This document shows positions 54,429-64,000 of a stretch of DNA of 64,000 nt, in pieces (the first letter of the stretch is position 1; the number at the start of each line of letters is the position of its first letter). The position numbers and the translations under genes were made by a program. The notes under the pieces were generated by a model, which worked only from the letters and a program-made list of their open reading frames with translations, was not told the DNA's origin and searched no databases. This DNA comes from Diphasiastrum complanatum (Eukaryota > Streptophyta > Lycopodiopsida > Lycopodiales > Lycopodiaceae). The stretch covers positions 11,479,999 to 11,543,998 of the forward strand of contig CM055111.1 of assembly GCA_029204225.1 (NCBI GenBank), written 5' to 3'.

Positions 54429-54879
54429 TCTCTATGATATTCCATTGTGATTCAATGATCTCAACAATTCTCATGATGTGTTTTGTCTTTTAATTTGTAT
54501 AAAAAACGTGAATGCCATTGTACTTCTCCATTTCTTAGCAATATTTCTTTTGATTTAATATGTTTATTGGATTTTTTACATAATATTCCATTTTTCCATT
54601 TTGTGCACATGGCAAAGGCATGAAGACGACATTTGGTTGGAATTTTAAGCTTTGTACAATAATTTTACTGTAAAATAGATAGGTCTGCAAGCAATACATA
54701 ACTTCTTGATAAGTAAGTTAGCTAGTAGACATACAATACTAGAATTTTGCACGATTGAAAACTCTCTTCATTCCACAATCAGAGAATACGGATCGATACA
54801 ATATGTAGAGCTTTATAGATTCATGCATATAATCATAATAATCCATCTAGCATGCCACATCACTTAGATTCTAACGAGA
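53325..54879. other. Unassigned stretch with (TA)n
   Basis: A (TA)n tract lies at 54389-54426. No gene or transposon protein was recognised. Confidence 0.5.
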
Positions 54880-55210
54880 TCATCTCCAAGAATATTATCT
54901 CTATCTGAACTTGCTTACTACACTTTTCTTTAGGTATATGACCATAAATAACACATCCAAAACCTCATAAATGATAAACATTAGGTTTTCTACCAATGTA
55001 TGCCTCAGAAAGAGTAATACCCTTAAGAGCTTCAATAGGAACACAATCTATCAAGCATATAAGAGTAGTGACCTCTTCTATCCAAAATTATTTGGAAAAG
55101 TCCTTTACCTTCATCATAGGCCTTGTGCAGCCCATGATTGTCCTTTTATCTTTTCACCAACTCCGTTCTATTTTGGTGTGTAGAAAGTAGTAAAGTTTGT
55201 TTCTATGCCA
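54880..55210 (-). pseudogene. Copia integrase remnant
   Basis: Minus-strand translation gives Y-T-P-K-Q-N-G-V-G-E-K (the E of the D,D,E core, normally N-G-V-A-E-R). Then come P-I-E-A-L-K-G-I-T, E-A-Y-I-G-R-K-P-N-V and F-G-C-V-I-Y-G-H-I-P. There are stops and frame breaks. Confidence 0.75.
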
Positions 55211-55227
55211 TAACTCTTACTAGACTC

Positions 55228-55765
55228 TGTGAAAATTCACACATGTGGGAATGCCCTAATGTGTGAAATTGATCTCCTAAGCTTGGCTCATGCACTATAG
55301 ATCACCTATTGATTGAAATCCAAGATCAATGACAAGGCAAAAACACCATTCTACATGCATTTATTCATTACCAAAAGGTGTTTCACACGTGTGGAAGACT
55401 TCATGAAATAAACTAAGTCCCAACAAGCTCCTCTCCTTGGGTAGAGAGAGAAAATACCACTTTTGGGCTCATCTAGAGAGAGAAGGCAATACAAGCAAAA
55501 TTGGCAACTCACCAAATTGACTCAAAAAACTCATAGATATCTCATACATTAATGAAGGGAATGAAAGTACATATATAAACTCGTGGAGATCCATGATTGA
55601 TTCTTATTGGACCCCTTAAACATAGCCTCTCTAATCCTATTGGATGTGTGATGCAACATTCCACATGTCCAAGCACAACTCCGTGGGAAACTCTTGAGGA
55701 TAAATCTCAACATAGACTTCATAGGATTCAACATAGATCTAAGGAAATCTAACTAGATCTGTTAA
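55228..55765. repeat. Solo or truncated copia-type LTR
   Basis: TGTGAAAATTCACACATG starts it. The order of words (the CACACGTGTGG palindrome, GGGTAGAGAGAGAAAAT, TCTTATTGGACC, CCTATTGGAT) follows the LTRs at 17948 and 23154 with strong divergence, so it is a relative. The right boundary is not clear. It separates the copia integrase remnant from the Tat-like gag start. Confidence 0.6.
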
Positions 55766-55852
55766 TTCATTATATTTGGGTAGATCCAAACGGGGTGCTC
55801 TTCTAACAATGATTGGATTGACTTCCTGTGGAGCACCTCCAAGGGCAGCCAT
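55766..55852 (-). pseudogene. Tat-like gypsy gag start
   Basis: From ATG 55852 the minus strand reads M-A-A-L-G-G-A-P-Q-E-V-N-P and on through L-D-L-P-K-Y. It is cut off after about 29 codons by the LTR-like sequence. Confidence 0.5.
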
Positions 55853-56995
55853 CTTTACAAATTTAGATCAAGCAGACAATGAGATTGGATTTAGATTTTT
55901 CAATCAAAAAACTATTTCAGATCAGATATGCTAGATTTATTCCTCTTTCCAAAAAATATGATTCTATATCATGAAAAAGATTTCGAAATTCGATCAATTG
56001 GTACTTCCCAAAAATGACAAAATCTTTCAAAATAGGACTGGTGAAGGTTCACTAGGCGAAGGTTGGCTCGGCGAAGGTTCAATAGTGCTATTTTGAAAAA
56101 AAAAAACTCTCTGAACAACTTTTTCGACAATTTCTTGGGAAATAACCTTCGCCGACTTCTCAAATGAAAGATCTGACATTGATAAAACTACGAAAAACTG
56201 GGCGAAGGTTTCTGACACAAGAAAATACAGTTTCTGTAGTTTGGTGAGGGTAAAATTCAAGATTTTCTATGATCTGATCAAGAAGAATCTTCGTCGAACT
56301 CAAAAATAGTATTTTACTATGAATAGAATGTTTTGGAAACTCGGCAAAGGTTTTGGCGAAGGATCAAGAGTAATACTGGTATTTTTGCAGAAAAGTGACT
56401 TTTTTTTGGCAAAAATAAGGCAATATGACCACTGATCCTCTGAAAACCTTTCTATTTTTGGTATTAATCTTTGCCAACCTGGCAGTAGATAGATTTGAAT
56501 CACACCTATGCACAGTGAATCGAGCGAAGGTTCTTTTTTTTGTTTTTTTAGGGTTTTGATGATTTTTTGGTGTTTTTTTGCAGTTTTTCTGATGTTTCTG
56601 AAAATCTGCTGGGAATTAATCTTTGCCCTTCAAATTGAAGGTTCTGTGAACAAAACTAAAGGTTTTTGCAACTCAGTGAAGGTTTCTTGAAAGAGGGCAA
56701 AATCAACTCTGATGACGCTTTTTGTCTCTTTTTGACCAAATCTGACAGATTTGATCGATTTTTGTTATTTTCTCTGATATGTCAGATCCAAATGGATCTT
56801 AAGATTGGTGATCTGAATAGGTTTCCCTGTTTAACAATCAAATTAGATTTCAAACAAGCAAATCCACTCAAATCAAGCAAAATCAATCCCAAACTAACCC
56901 TAAATGCAGATCTAACACTATTCTTGCCACGACAAGATGCCTAATGCAAGCTAATCATCCAACAATCATGCTACAAACTGAAAAATTGGCATAGC
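55853..56995 (-). other. Tat-like gypsy leader with GGCGAAGGTT words
   Basis: 1.1 kb between primer site and gag. On the plus strand GGCGAAGGTT and close variants recur at least ten times (for example about 56040, 56057, 56076, 56200, 56340, 56352, 56523 and 56678), often beside TTTTT runs. No ORF is supported. Confidence 0.65.
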
Positions 56996-57013
56996 TCCCC
57001 AGCAACGACGCCA
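56996..57013 (-). promoter_or_regulatory. Primer binding site, Athila/Tat type
   Basis: On the minus strand TGGCGTCGTTGCTGGGGA. Athila/Tat-group gypsy elements use the near-identical TGGCGCCGTTGC-x-GGGGA; there is one change here. It sets the element's orientation and lineage. Confidence 0.85.
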
Positions 57014-57017
57014 AAAT

Positions 57018-57732
57018 TGTAGTGGGTTTCTTTCCTTGCTTAACCTGAATCCAAGATCTAGTCAATCTAGCGTCAAAGAGACGAAGTTCGTTGTCACGCG
57101 TAGGTTTGTTCCCATGAGAGCGATAGTTTAGTTCAGATTTCAGCATGAATGGAAGATCCAAATCTAACTCTAACATCCATTAACCCTATCCATTAACACT
57201 ATGCATCCACAACAAAGATAGCTTACTCTTTCTCTCTCATAAAAAGTATAATAACATACAATCCCAAATAACATTCAGATCCAACAATTAGCAAAAACCA
57301 AAGGAAGCATGAGAGATGGAGAAGGAAAGAAGAAGAGCAAGGACATTCATCAATCCATTTTTTAAGAGAACCAATCTGCTTTATTGAAATGAGGAAATGA
57401 ACATGTGTAGGAACTCGAGTTGGTCTTTTTTTATAATAGAGAGGAGGACCCTGGCCTCTGAATCCTATTGGTCCATTTTTGCCTCCCTAACAAATTTAAA
57501 AAAGTGTGGGAACCATCCAATTTGGAGGGAAACCCAACTTTAATCACTAACTTGACATTTAGGCCCTGTGACATTAAAAGTCCCGTGAAAAGGCCTAAAG
57601 TCCTTTTATTGACTTTCTAATTAATCAAATCTCTATGTGATCATCGGGTTGGACTTAATACGCAGGGTGCCAAATCCCCCTCACTTATTAACTAGGGTTA
57701 GGGTTGCCTTGGGTTCCGCAAACCCTCCAACA
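57018..57732 (-). repeat. Tat-like gypsy 5' LTR
   Basis: It starts TGTAGTGGG on the plus strand, four bases from the primer site. The end CCAACA at 57732 is set by where homology between 57733 and 59066 begins. CTAGC (57733-57737) would be the target copy. The other end of the element is not intact in the window. Confidence 0.6.
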
Positions 57733-58060
57733 CTAGCTTTGAGGATTCAGCTACTGAAACACCCGTTCTGGTCGTTTGATCTCTGCTGGAGTATTCACAT
57801 GTATCTCCACATTCCTTCTGCACACAACTATCTTCTTCAATCGCTCATTTACATATATAGCAACTGGAAGATCTTGCATTATTCTAGCTTTACATTTACA
57901 AGATCACTTAACAGTTGATTAACTGACTGATTAGAACAGTTATTATTGGAGCATGAAGACGTAGACAATCTGTATTTAGAATCACATGTATTTCTAAAGA
58001 GTGTCGCTTTTTTCACATTTTGTCGTCTGTTAGAAATTGCATGGAAAAATGCAGTGTCAT
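57733..58060. repeat. Direct repeat, copy 1 (copia-type LTR part)
   Basis: About 330 bp, roughly 85 to 90 per cent the same as 59066-59385. It includes AACTGGAAGATCTTGCATTA and one unit of AGAAATTGCATGGAAAAATGC. Confidence 0.8.
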
Positions 58061-58251
58061 GGATATCGAGCCTTGATAGAATACACAAGTGTGGAGAGAA
58101 GACTTTCTATCCCATGAGGAGAATAAAATGATGTTCTTTGCTAAAAATCGATTGAGAATTGATATATTTGAAAGTTCATGTGAGAAAATGAAGCCAAATT
58201 TACATGTTCAGTCGAGAAAACATATGCCAAAGGAATTTACATGGTTCAAAA

Positions 58252-58565
58252 TTACATTCTGATCCTTCCAACAGACACGTCGATATACCTTATAGGTGGT
58301 CTGCGATCTCTTGTCGATTTTCTGGGAGATGAGCGAAGTTGATTACTTTCATCAAGTGGTAGTTGTTGAGCTGCAACATCATCATCTTTAGAATCACTAC
58401 TGATAAGTTGTTCGTCAAAAGTGGATGAGCCAGGATCGTCAATAGGAATAGTCGACTCGGGAACATAAGTGTTCCATACTTCGGGAGAGTCCGATAGTTC
58501 GGCTATATGAGCTCTGCCCTTACTATGTTGGTTCATGAAATGGAAATTATCAGCTCTGATACCAC
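58252..58565 (-). pseudogene. Copia integrase-RT linker remnant
   Basis: The minus strand has an open acidic region ending S-S-P-R-K-S-T-R-D-R-R-P-P-I-R-Y, typical of the segment between copia integrase and RT. TGGTATCAGAGC (58553-58564, minus) immediately upstream is a perfect Met-tRNA primer site. This would be an internally deleted copia derivative, or a chance juxtaposition. Confidence 0.6.
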
Positions 58566-59785
58566 ATCTATTGGCGTCAGCTCCGACAGGCACCAACAAA
58601 ATGAAATATGATGATAAATAAAGATGAAAGCATAGTGATAACTGCATTAACAAGATCGTGGATTACTTAGAGAACGGAGATTGGGAGCTGTTCTTTTGTG
58701 TTGAATAAGATTATCAATGTAGGAGGCTTAGACTGCCATGAAAGAGAGATCGCGGAAATGATTAGGCGTCTGAGACAGCCATGCAATCCTCTATTGTTGA
58801 TAACCTGATATGAAGAGAATGTAGAAATAACTTAGGCGTCAAAGATAGCCATACATTTCTCTTTATAATGATGTTTGAGTAAGAGGAACGAGAGTTAATT
58901 TCATTCAACAAGAATGCAAAGATGTAGAACAGTAGCGAATCCGTATAATAATGTTGTAAAACAATGATCAGACCATAATACAATTGTGCTAATAAGCGTG
59001 TGATCCTACTTACAGATTCAAATCAATCACTAAAGTTCTGAATATCTCTCTCTATCTATAATCACTAGCTCTGAGAAGTCAACTACTAGAACAACCGTTC
59101 TGGTCATTTGATCTTTGTTGGAGTATTCACATGCATCTACACATTCCTTTTGCACACACCTATCGTCTTCAATCGCTCATTTACATATATAGCAACTGGA
59201 AGATCTTGCATTATTCTAGCTTTACATTTACAAGATCGCTTATAACTGACCAATTAAAATAGTTGTTATTGGAACGTGAAGAAGTAGACAGTCAGTACTT
59301 AGAATCCTATGTATTTCTACAGTGTCGCTTTTTTCGCATTTTGTCGCATATCAGAAATTGCATGGAAAAATGCAGTGTCGCATTTTTCGCATTTTGTCAC
59401 TTGTCAGAAATTGCATGGAAAAATGGAGTGTCACATTTTTCGCATTTGTTGGCTGTCAGAAATTGCATGGAAAAATGCAGTGTGACATTTTTCAAATTTT
59501 TCACGAAGCAGTATTGCATTTCTGGAAGTGCTGAAATGGCGTAAAAACCGACTTAGCACAAGTGTCGCAGAACACTTAGTTGCTCAGGATGACCCGAAGG
59601 TGGAAAGGCGACAGTGTCGGGTTTTTCGCTTGTGGAAATTCTTGAGTAAAAAAGTAGACTATAGCGACAATCAGTCTAAGAATGCAAACTGTTAAAAAAC
59701 AGTTCGTTTTTTGCAAGTTTCATTTGAGGGTAAAATTAGGAAGAAGGGTTGTTGGGATGAGTAGGAGTTAGATTAAATTTCAACA
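58566..59785. repeat. Long LTR-like region
   Basis: It lies between the primer-like site and the integrase remnant at 59790. It contains direct repeat copy 2 (59066-59385) and a minisatellite (59320-59500). Its ends are not proven. Confidence 0.5.
59320..59500. repeat. Minisatellite, about 60-bp unit
   Basis: Three to four units of AGTGTCGCATTTTTCGCATT, then TTGTC-x-TCAGAAATTGCATGG-AAAAATGC. A single unit is present in the other direct-repeat copy (about 57999-58050), so the array grew after the copies split. Confidence 0.85.
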
Positions 59786-59789
59786 TACC

Positions 59790-60206
59790 CTAGAGGTCAA
59801 TACACTGATCAAAGATGATATCCTGACTAGTGAATATCTTCAATTTGATAGGATCATACAACTTATAAGCTTTGTTTGAAATAGTGTAGCTAATGAAAAT
59901 AGATTTGATAATGTGGAAGTTAAGTTTCTTCTTGATATCCTGCAGTAGCTGTGCATAAGCGATACATCCAAAAATGCGTAGGTTCAATAATGATGCTTTG
60001 GAGCCTGTCCAAACTTCATAAGGTGTTTTGCCTAAAAGACCTTTAGTTAGACATCTGTTAAGTATATAACCTGCAGTGGAAACAACTTCAGCCCAAAAGG
60101 ATTTCGGAAGTGTCACATGAGCAAGCATACACTTTGCCAATTCGACTAAATTTCTGTTCTTTCTCTGAACAACTCCATTCAACTGAGGTGAATAGCATGG
60201 TCCCAT
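59790..60206 (-). pseudogene. Copia integrase C-terminus
   Basis: 138 codons: Y-S-P-Q-L-N-G-V-V-Q-R-K-N (the catalytic Glu of N-G-V-A-E-R reads Gln), then L-P-K-S-F-W-A-E-V, T-P-Y-E-V-W-T-G and L-R-I-F-G-C-I-A-Y. The core upstream is missing. Confidence 0.87.
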
Positions 60207-61153
60207 CCCATCCCACGTCCACTACCCAGGTACAATGACGAGAACAAATAGTTGAATGAACGCCACCGCTGGATTCTGTCATAAACGTTCAAATCTTGCC
60301 ACGTTTCCTACGCTTGGCCACTGATGATGCTCCAAGTGGCATGCACACCATGTGGCAGAGATCCTTTGATATGTAGTAAAACAGAATGTGTGGATACGGG
60401 CCTTCGACACTTCCTCTCTATTTTTTTCGTGTCCGTGTCTTGTTTTTCGCTCGTTCTGTTTTTGGGATGGTGAGGGGATCATTAAGCCGCCATCAATGTT
60501 GCAGCCAAATGGAAATCTATAGCCAAACGGAAATCAAACAAAATACAGAAACAAATCAAAGAAAGGAAGAAAGAAGGAAGAATTTCTTCTCACAAATCCT
60601 TGCCCCCCCTCCGGCATCGCATAGCCAAATCTTTGCTTCTGTTTTCCCCATTTGCTCACAAATCCCTATCTAAATCTCTGTTTCTGTCTCCTCTTCCTTA
60701 CGCCCTCTTCTGTTTCATTTTTAGTTTTGTCTTCTTCGTTCAGGATCATCCATCTCTTCTGTCTCTGCCCTCTCAAGCGTATCGCCTCTGAGCATCTTTA
60801 ACTTTGTTTATCCGTCTTTCAGATCATCAGGATTTGATCCAAGGGCTGCTCGCCTCATTATGTGAGAACCAGACCTGTAGTGCGACTGTCCACCTAAATG
60901 TCAGAAATTGCTTTTTCTTGGTTGTAGTCCAGAAGAAGAAGCAAATAAGCATACACAGGTTATTTGGAAATACACAAATGTATTGGGTGATCTGAATCAG
61001 TTTGCAATTAGTGAGGAAACATTAAAAAGAACTTTTGTTAATTTGATACTTCACTTACATGTGAACGCCACCAATGCTGCTTTTCAGATGCGTGGGAGAG
61101 GCGATGGTCCTCCGGATGGTTTGAAATTGCTATCAGCCAGCATACACAGCTAG
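60207..61153 (+). other. Weak candidate gene or gene fragment
   Basis: A pyrimidine-rich stretch (60620-60800) looks like a 5' UTR. A plus-strand open frame 60908-61153 (81 codons, ending G-R-G-D-G-P-P-D-G-L-K then a stop) has ordinary composition. I do not recognise it and no splice structure was resolved. Confidence 0.25.
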
Positions 61154-61756
61154 GTACCAAACTGAAAAATACAAAACTTAGAATCCAGTTTAAGCTACAA
61201 CAGTGCAGCCAGAGATCAGTATTTTAAAAACGTTGGTGGACCTACGTGAGCCATCCCTTAATACAGCGGACTGGAGTAGTATGATCCAGTGCTCCAGATC
61301 AATCAAGAATGAGCGAGTTAGCACTCTAAACAGATGCTTAATTTTAAAAAAAAAAACATAATCCCTGTTTGGAACTGATCAGACGGAGGTCTGAGGTCTG
61401 AAAGGATTGATCCAAAGTTTACAACTGGCTGTGTGCTATTTCCAATAATGCCCCGTAGTGCTTGCAGCTTTGCTAGCTCGTCGGTACAAATGCTCTGTCC
61501 GCAAATTGGTTGCATATATTGTTGTTGCTTTCTAGTTCTCAGTGTCAGAGGCAAGGGTGTATTCTATGAGCGCTAGTAGAGGGTGTGCAAGGGCTCCTCA
61601 GCAATGATCAGTATGCTTTCAGCAAGAGTCGCGACCTCTTCTCTGTTGACAGCTCCATGATATTTGCAATACATCTTTTCATATGGGTGAGGCAACTTCA
61701 AAGGGTGTTCTGGAGATTTTCATTAGGAGACAACAATATTCTTGGCTACACATGAT

Positions 61757-61758
<2 letters not shown>
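61154..61758. other. Unassigned stretch
   Basis: The minus strand is open at 61318-61554 for 78 codons without recognisable similarity. Nothing else is seen. Confidence 0.35.

Positions 61759-61794
<36 letters not shown>
61759..61794. repeat. (GA)n microsatellite
   Basis: About 18 GA units. Confidence 0.95.
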
Positions 61795-61798
<4 letters not shown>

Positions 61799-61884
61799 GT
61801 CGTTGACGGCAATGGAGGCCGATCTAGGTGGCGACTGATGATTTGGATGATGGCCGATTTTGCACATCTCGCATCTCGAATATC

Positions 61885-62780
61885 TAACATTTGAGTCCTT
61901 GGAAAAATTCGAGTCTTCGGAAAAATTTGAATCTTTGGAAAAAAAAATTTGAGTCTTTAAAAAAATTCGAGTCTTTGGAAAAATTCGACTCTTTTAGAAA
62001 ATTCGACTTGACAGGATAAAGGGTCCTTCGATCCTTCGAAAAAATTCGAGTCTTTGGAAAAATTCGAGTAATAAAAAAAATTTGAGTCGTTCCAAAAATT
62101 TGAGTTATTTGAAAAATTCGATCCTTTTGAAAAATTCGCGTCGTTCCAAAAATTCAAGTCATTTGGAAAATTCAATCCTTTGAAAAATTCGAGTCATTTG
62201 AAAAATTCGATCCCTTGAAAAAATTTGAGTGTTTCCAAAAAATCGAATCTTCGAAAAAATTCGAGTCTTATGAAAATTTCGAGTCTTTCGACAAATTCGA
62301 TTATTGGAAAAGTTCGAGTCATTGGAAAAATTCGAGTCATTTGAAAAATTCGAATCTTTGAAAAGTTTGAGTCATTGAAAAAAGTCGATTCATTGGAAAA
62401 ATTCGAGTCGTTCCAAAAAATCAAGTTGTTCGAAAGATTTGAGTCATTGGAAAAATTCGATCCTTTGGAGAAATTCGATCCATTGGAAAAATTCGAGTTT
62501 TGGAAAAAATTCGAGTCATTAAAAAAATTCGAGTCGTTCGAAAAAAATCGAGTCTTCCGAAAAAAATCAAGTCTTCGAAAAAATTCGAGTCTTTTGAAAA
62601 AATTTGAGTAATCGAAAAATTTGAGTCGGTCCAAAAAAATCGAGTCATCCAAAAAAATTGAGTCGTCCGAAAAATTCAAGTCTTTTGATAAATTTGAGAC
62701 TTTGAAAAAATTCGAGTCTTCGGAATAATTCGAGTTATTTGAAAAAATCGTTCGAAAAAATTCGAGTCCTTGGCCAAGCT
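61885..62780. repeat. Satellite 1, 17-21-bp unit
   Basis: About 45 to 50 imperfect copies of a unit near GAAAAATTCGAGTCNTTTG. Unit length wobbles because the A run varies. TTCGAA palindromes arise at many junctions. The array explains long but meaningless open frames on both strands (Asn-Phe-Ser-Asp-Ser repeats). Confidence 0.93.
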
Positions 62781-63085
62781 CAACGTTCGGTATATTCTTC
62801 CGACTTTGCGTATATTTTCCGACCAAGTGTGTTTTTCCCACCCAAGGTATTTTTCTGACCCAGTGTATTTTTCGACCTAGTGTATTTTTCCGACCTAGTG
62901 TATTTTTCCGACCAAGTGTATTTTTTTCGACCTGGTGTATTTTTTGACCCAATGTATTTTCGGACCTAATGTATTTTTCGGACCCAGTGTTTTTCCGACC
63001 CAATGTGTTTTTCTGACCCAATGTTTTTTTGATCCAGTGTGTTTCTTTGACCAGTGTATTTTTCCGATCCATTTTATATTTTTCG
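62780..63085. repeat. Satellite 2, 18-20-bp unit
   Basis: About 15 copies of CCGACCYAGTGTATTTTT, directly abutting satellite 1. It differs in sequence but has almost the same unit length. Confidence 0.92.
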
Positions 63086-63112
63086 ATATTATTAACTTAG
63101 AAATCCGACCCA

Positions 63113-63180
63113 AGCTTTTTCCTGTTGTAGGACAAATTTTCCTACTGTAGGACAAATCTACCTACTATAGGACAAATCTA
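63113..63180. repeat. Three-copy tandem repeat
   Basis: CCTACTGTAGGACAAATCT repeated about three times; each unit holds the inverted pair CCTAC and GTAGG. Confidence 0.88.
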
Positions 63181-63241
63181 GTAAATAAAGTAGATGAATG
63201 CCATGCTTTCAAATAGATCAATCAATCAATCTATCAGTTTT

Positions 63242-63306
63242 TGCAACCCTAGGGGCATAGAGTAATACCATAGACAAACAACCCTAGGGGCATAGAGTAA
63301 TACCCA
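63242..63306. repeat. Two-copy tandem repeat, 37 bp
   Basis: AACCCTAGGGGCATAGAGTA followed by ATACC occurs twice, 37 bp apart. Confidence 0.88.
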
Positions 63307-64000
63307 ATGTTACGATGCTTAAGGTGTTTATCTTCAATTTTTTCTACATGTATATCTTTTGTTCTGTTTAATATTGGTAATTAAAATCAACAAATATAGT
63401 AAGAAAAAACTCGCAAAACTTGCAAATTTGTTACTCGCAAAATGTTCGGACTTATCTATAATCTAATGATATTTGTGGCTTGGTTAAAATAGCAATGATC
63501 GACTTATACAGTGCTTTCTTATTTCGACGGCACCACGTGTGCTTAGTTCTAGAGTTATCGGGCCATCTTTCTTTTACGAGCCCTTTGAGTGCTTTTAAGC
63601 AACTTATCTTTGTACTAACTTGTTAGTGGAATATACAGTTTGAGGTGAGTAATTCTGTGTTCTTGTTGCACTTGACGTTGTGCTGTGGTGATTGATCCGG
63701 TCGGGTGTTTAAACTGTGTTTGCTTAACTCCTACTACCACTGATGTCCACTCTTCTTCTCTCCTTAGAATTTTCAGTTCCTTGAAAATCCTTCAGCTAAG
63801 GTATCAAGAAGACGTAACGACATTAGTAAATGTTTAAAACAACTAACTACTGTAGGAAAAAGTCAGAAACAATTTCATTTCTATCCTATACCTGGGCTGA
63901 ATATCTGATATATCAAAAATCATCTTCTAGTATGAAAAACATTACTAGTATAATCTTTTGAATATAATACACCGTAGGATTTAACTGGAAATGAAATCAG
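63307..64000. other. Unassigned right edge
   Basis: No gene, transposon protein or repeat recognised. Confidence 0.4.

Noticed and set aside
62194-63072. A 292-codon open frame of Asn-Phe-Ser-Asp-Ser type repeats
   Set aside because: It is created by satellites 1 and 2; open frames exist on both strands and the residues just follow the repeat unit.
61885-63085. CRISPR-like array
   Set aside because: Units abut with no unique spacers and the context is eukaryotic.

Overview
The window looks like nuclear DNA of a plant with a large, transposon-rich genome. The evidence is plant-type Ty3/gypsy and Ty1/copia retrotransposons primed by initiator-Met tRNA (one by an Athila/Tat-type primer), long (GA)n/(CT)n microsatellites, GT-AG introns and almost no host genes. 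A fern or other non-flowering land plant is a guess; the sequence does not settle it. Nothing is bacterial, and no rRNA, tRNA or CRISPR was recognised.

Region 1 to 16.7 kb: the best host gene is a kynurenine-3-monooxygenase-like flavoprotein on the minus strand. Exon 1 (16571-16722) and exon 2 (1629-1878) join in frame across a 14.7-kb intron. That intron holds a LINE 3' end, a complete chromovirus (2767-9164, TSD GGATC), a 1.5-kb near-perfect palindrome (about 9213-10716), a decayed multi-copy ORF of unknown family (12777-14053) and a copia fragment.

Region 17.9 to 25.9 kb: a complete but defective Ty1/copia element on the minus strand (17948-23886, TSD AGATA), a MITE-like element (24230-24606), a (CT)n(TA)n tract, and a second copy of the unknown ORF family (25510-25860).

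Region 26.3 to 40 kb: a nested and rearranged locus. A Ty3/gypsy element (PR-RT, integrase, extra ORF, probable 3' LTR) was interrupted inside integrase by a pol-less LTR element (LTR at 29889-30718). That element carries a CCHC knuckle and an internally duplicated unknown domain. Later a 2.8-kb inversion (34841-37618) broke its right LTR. The inverted TSD (TTCTA at 37199-37203) and the resumption of integrase on the opposite strand document this order.

Region 40.6 to 50.2 kb: a stack of decayed copia fragments plus one gypsy protease fragment. Region 50 to 54.9 kb is mostly unassigned, with one weak gene candidate. Region 54.9 to 60.2 kb holds more broken copia pieces and the 5' end of an Athila/Tat-like gypsy element (PBS 56996-57013). 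Region 60.2 to 64 kb has weak gene-like stretches, then two adjoining 18-20-bp satellites (61885-63085) and short tandem duplications.

Transposons dominate and no set of genes looks functionally coupled. The most unusual items are the palindrome, the pol-less element with its duplicated domain, the inversion, the giant intron and the unknown two-copy ORF family.
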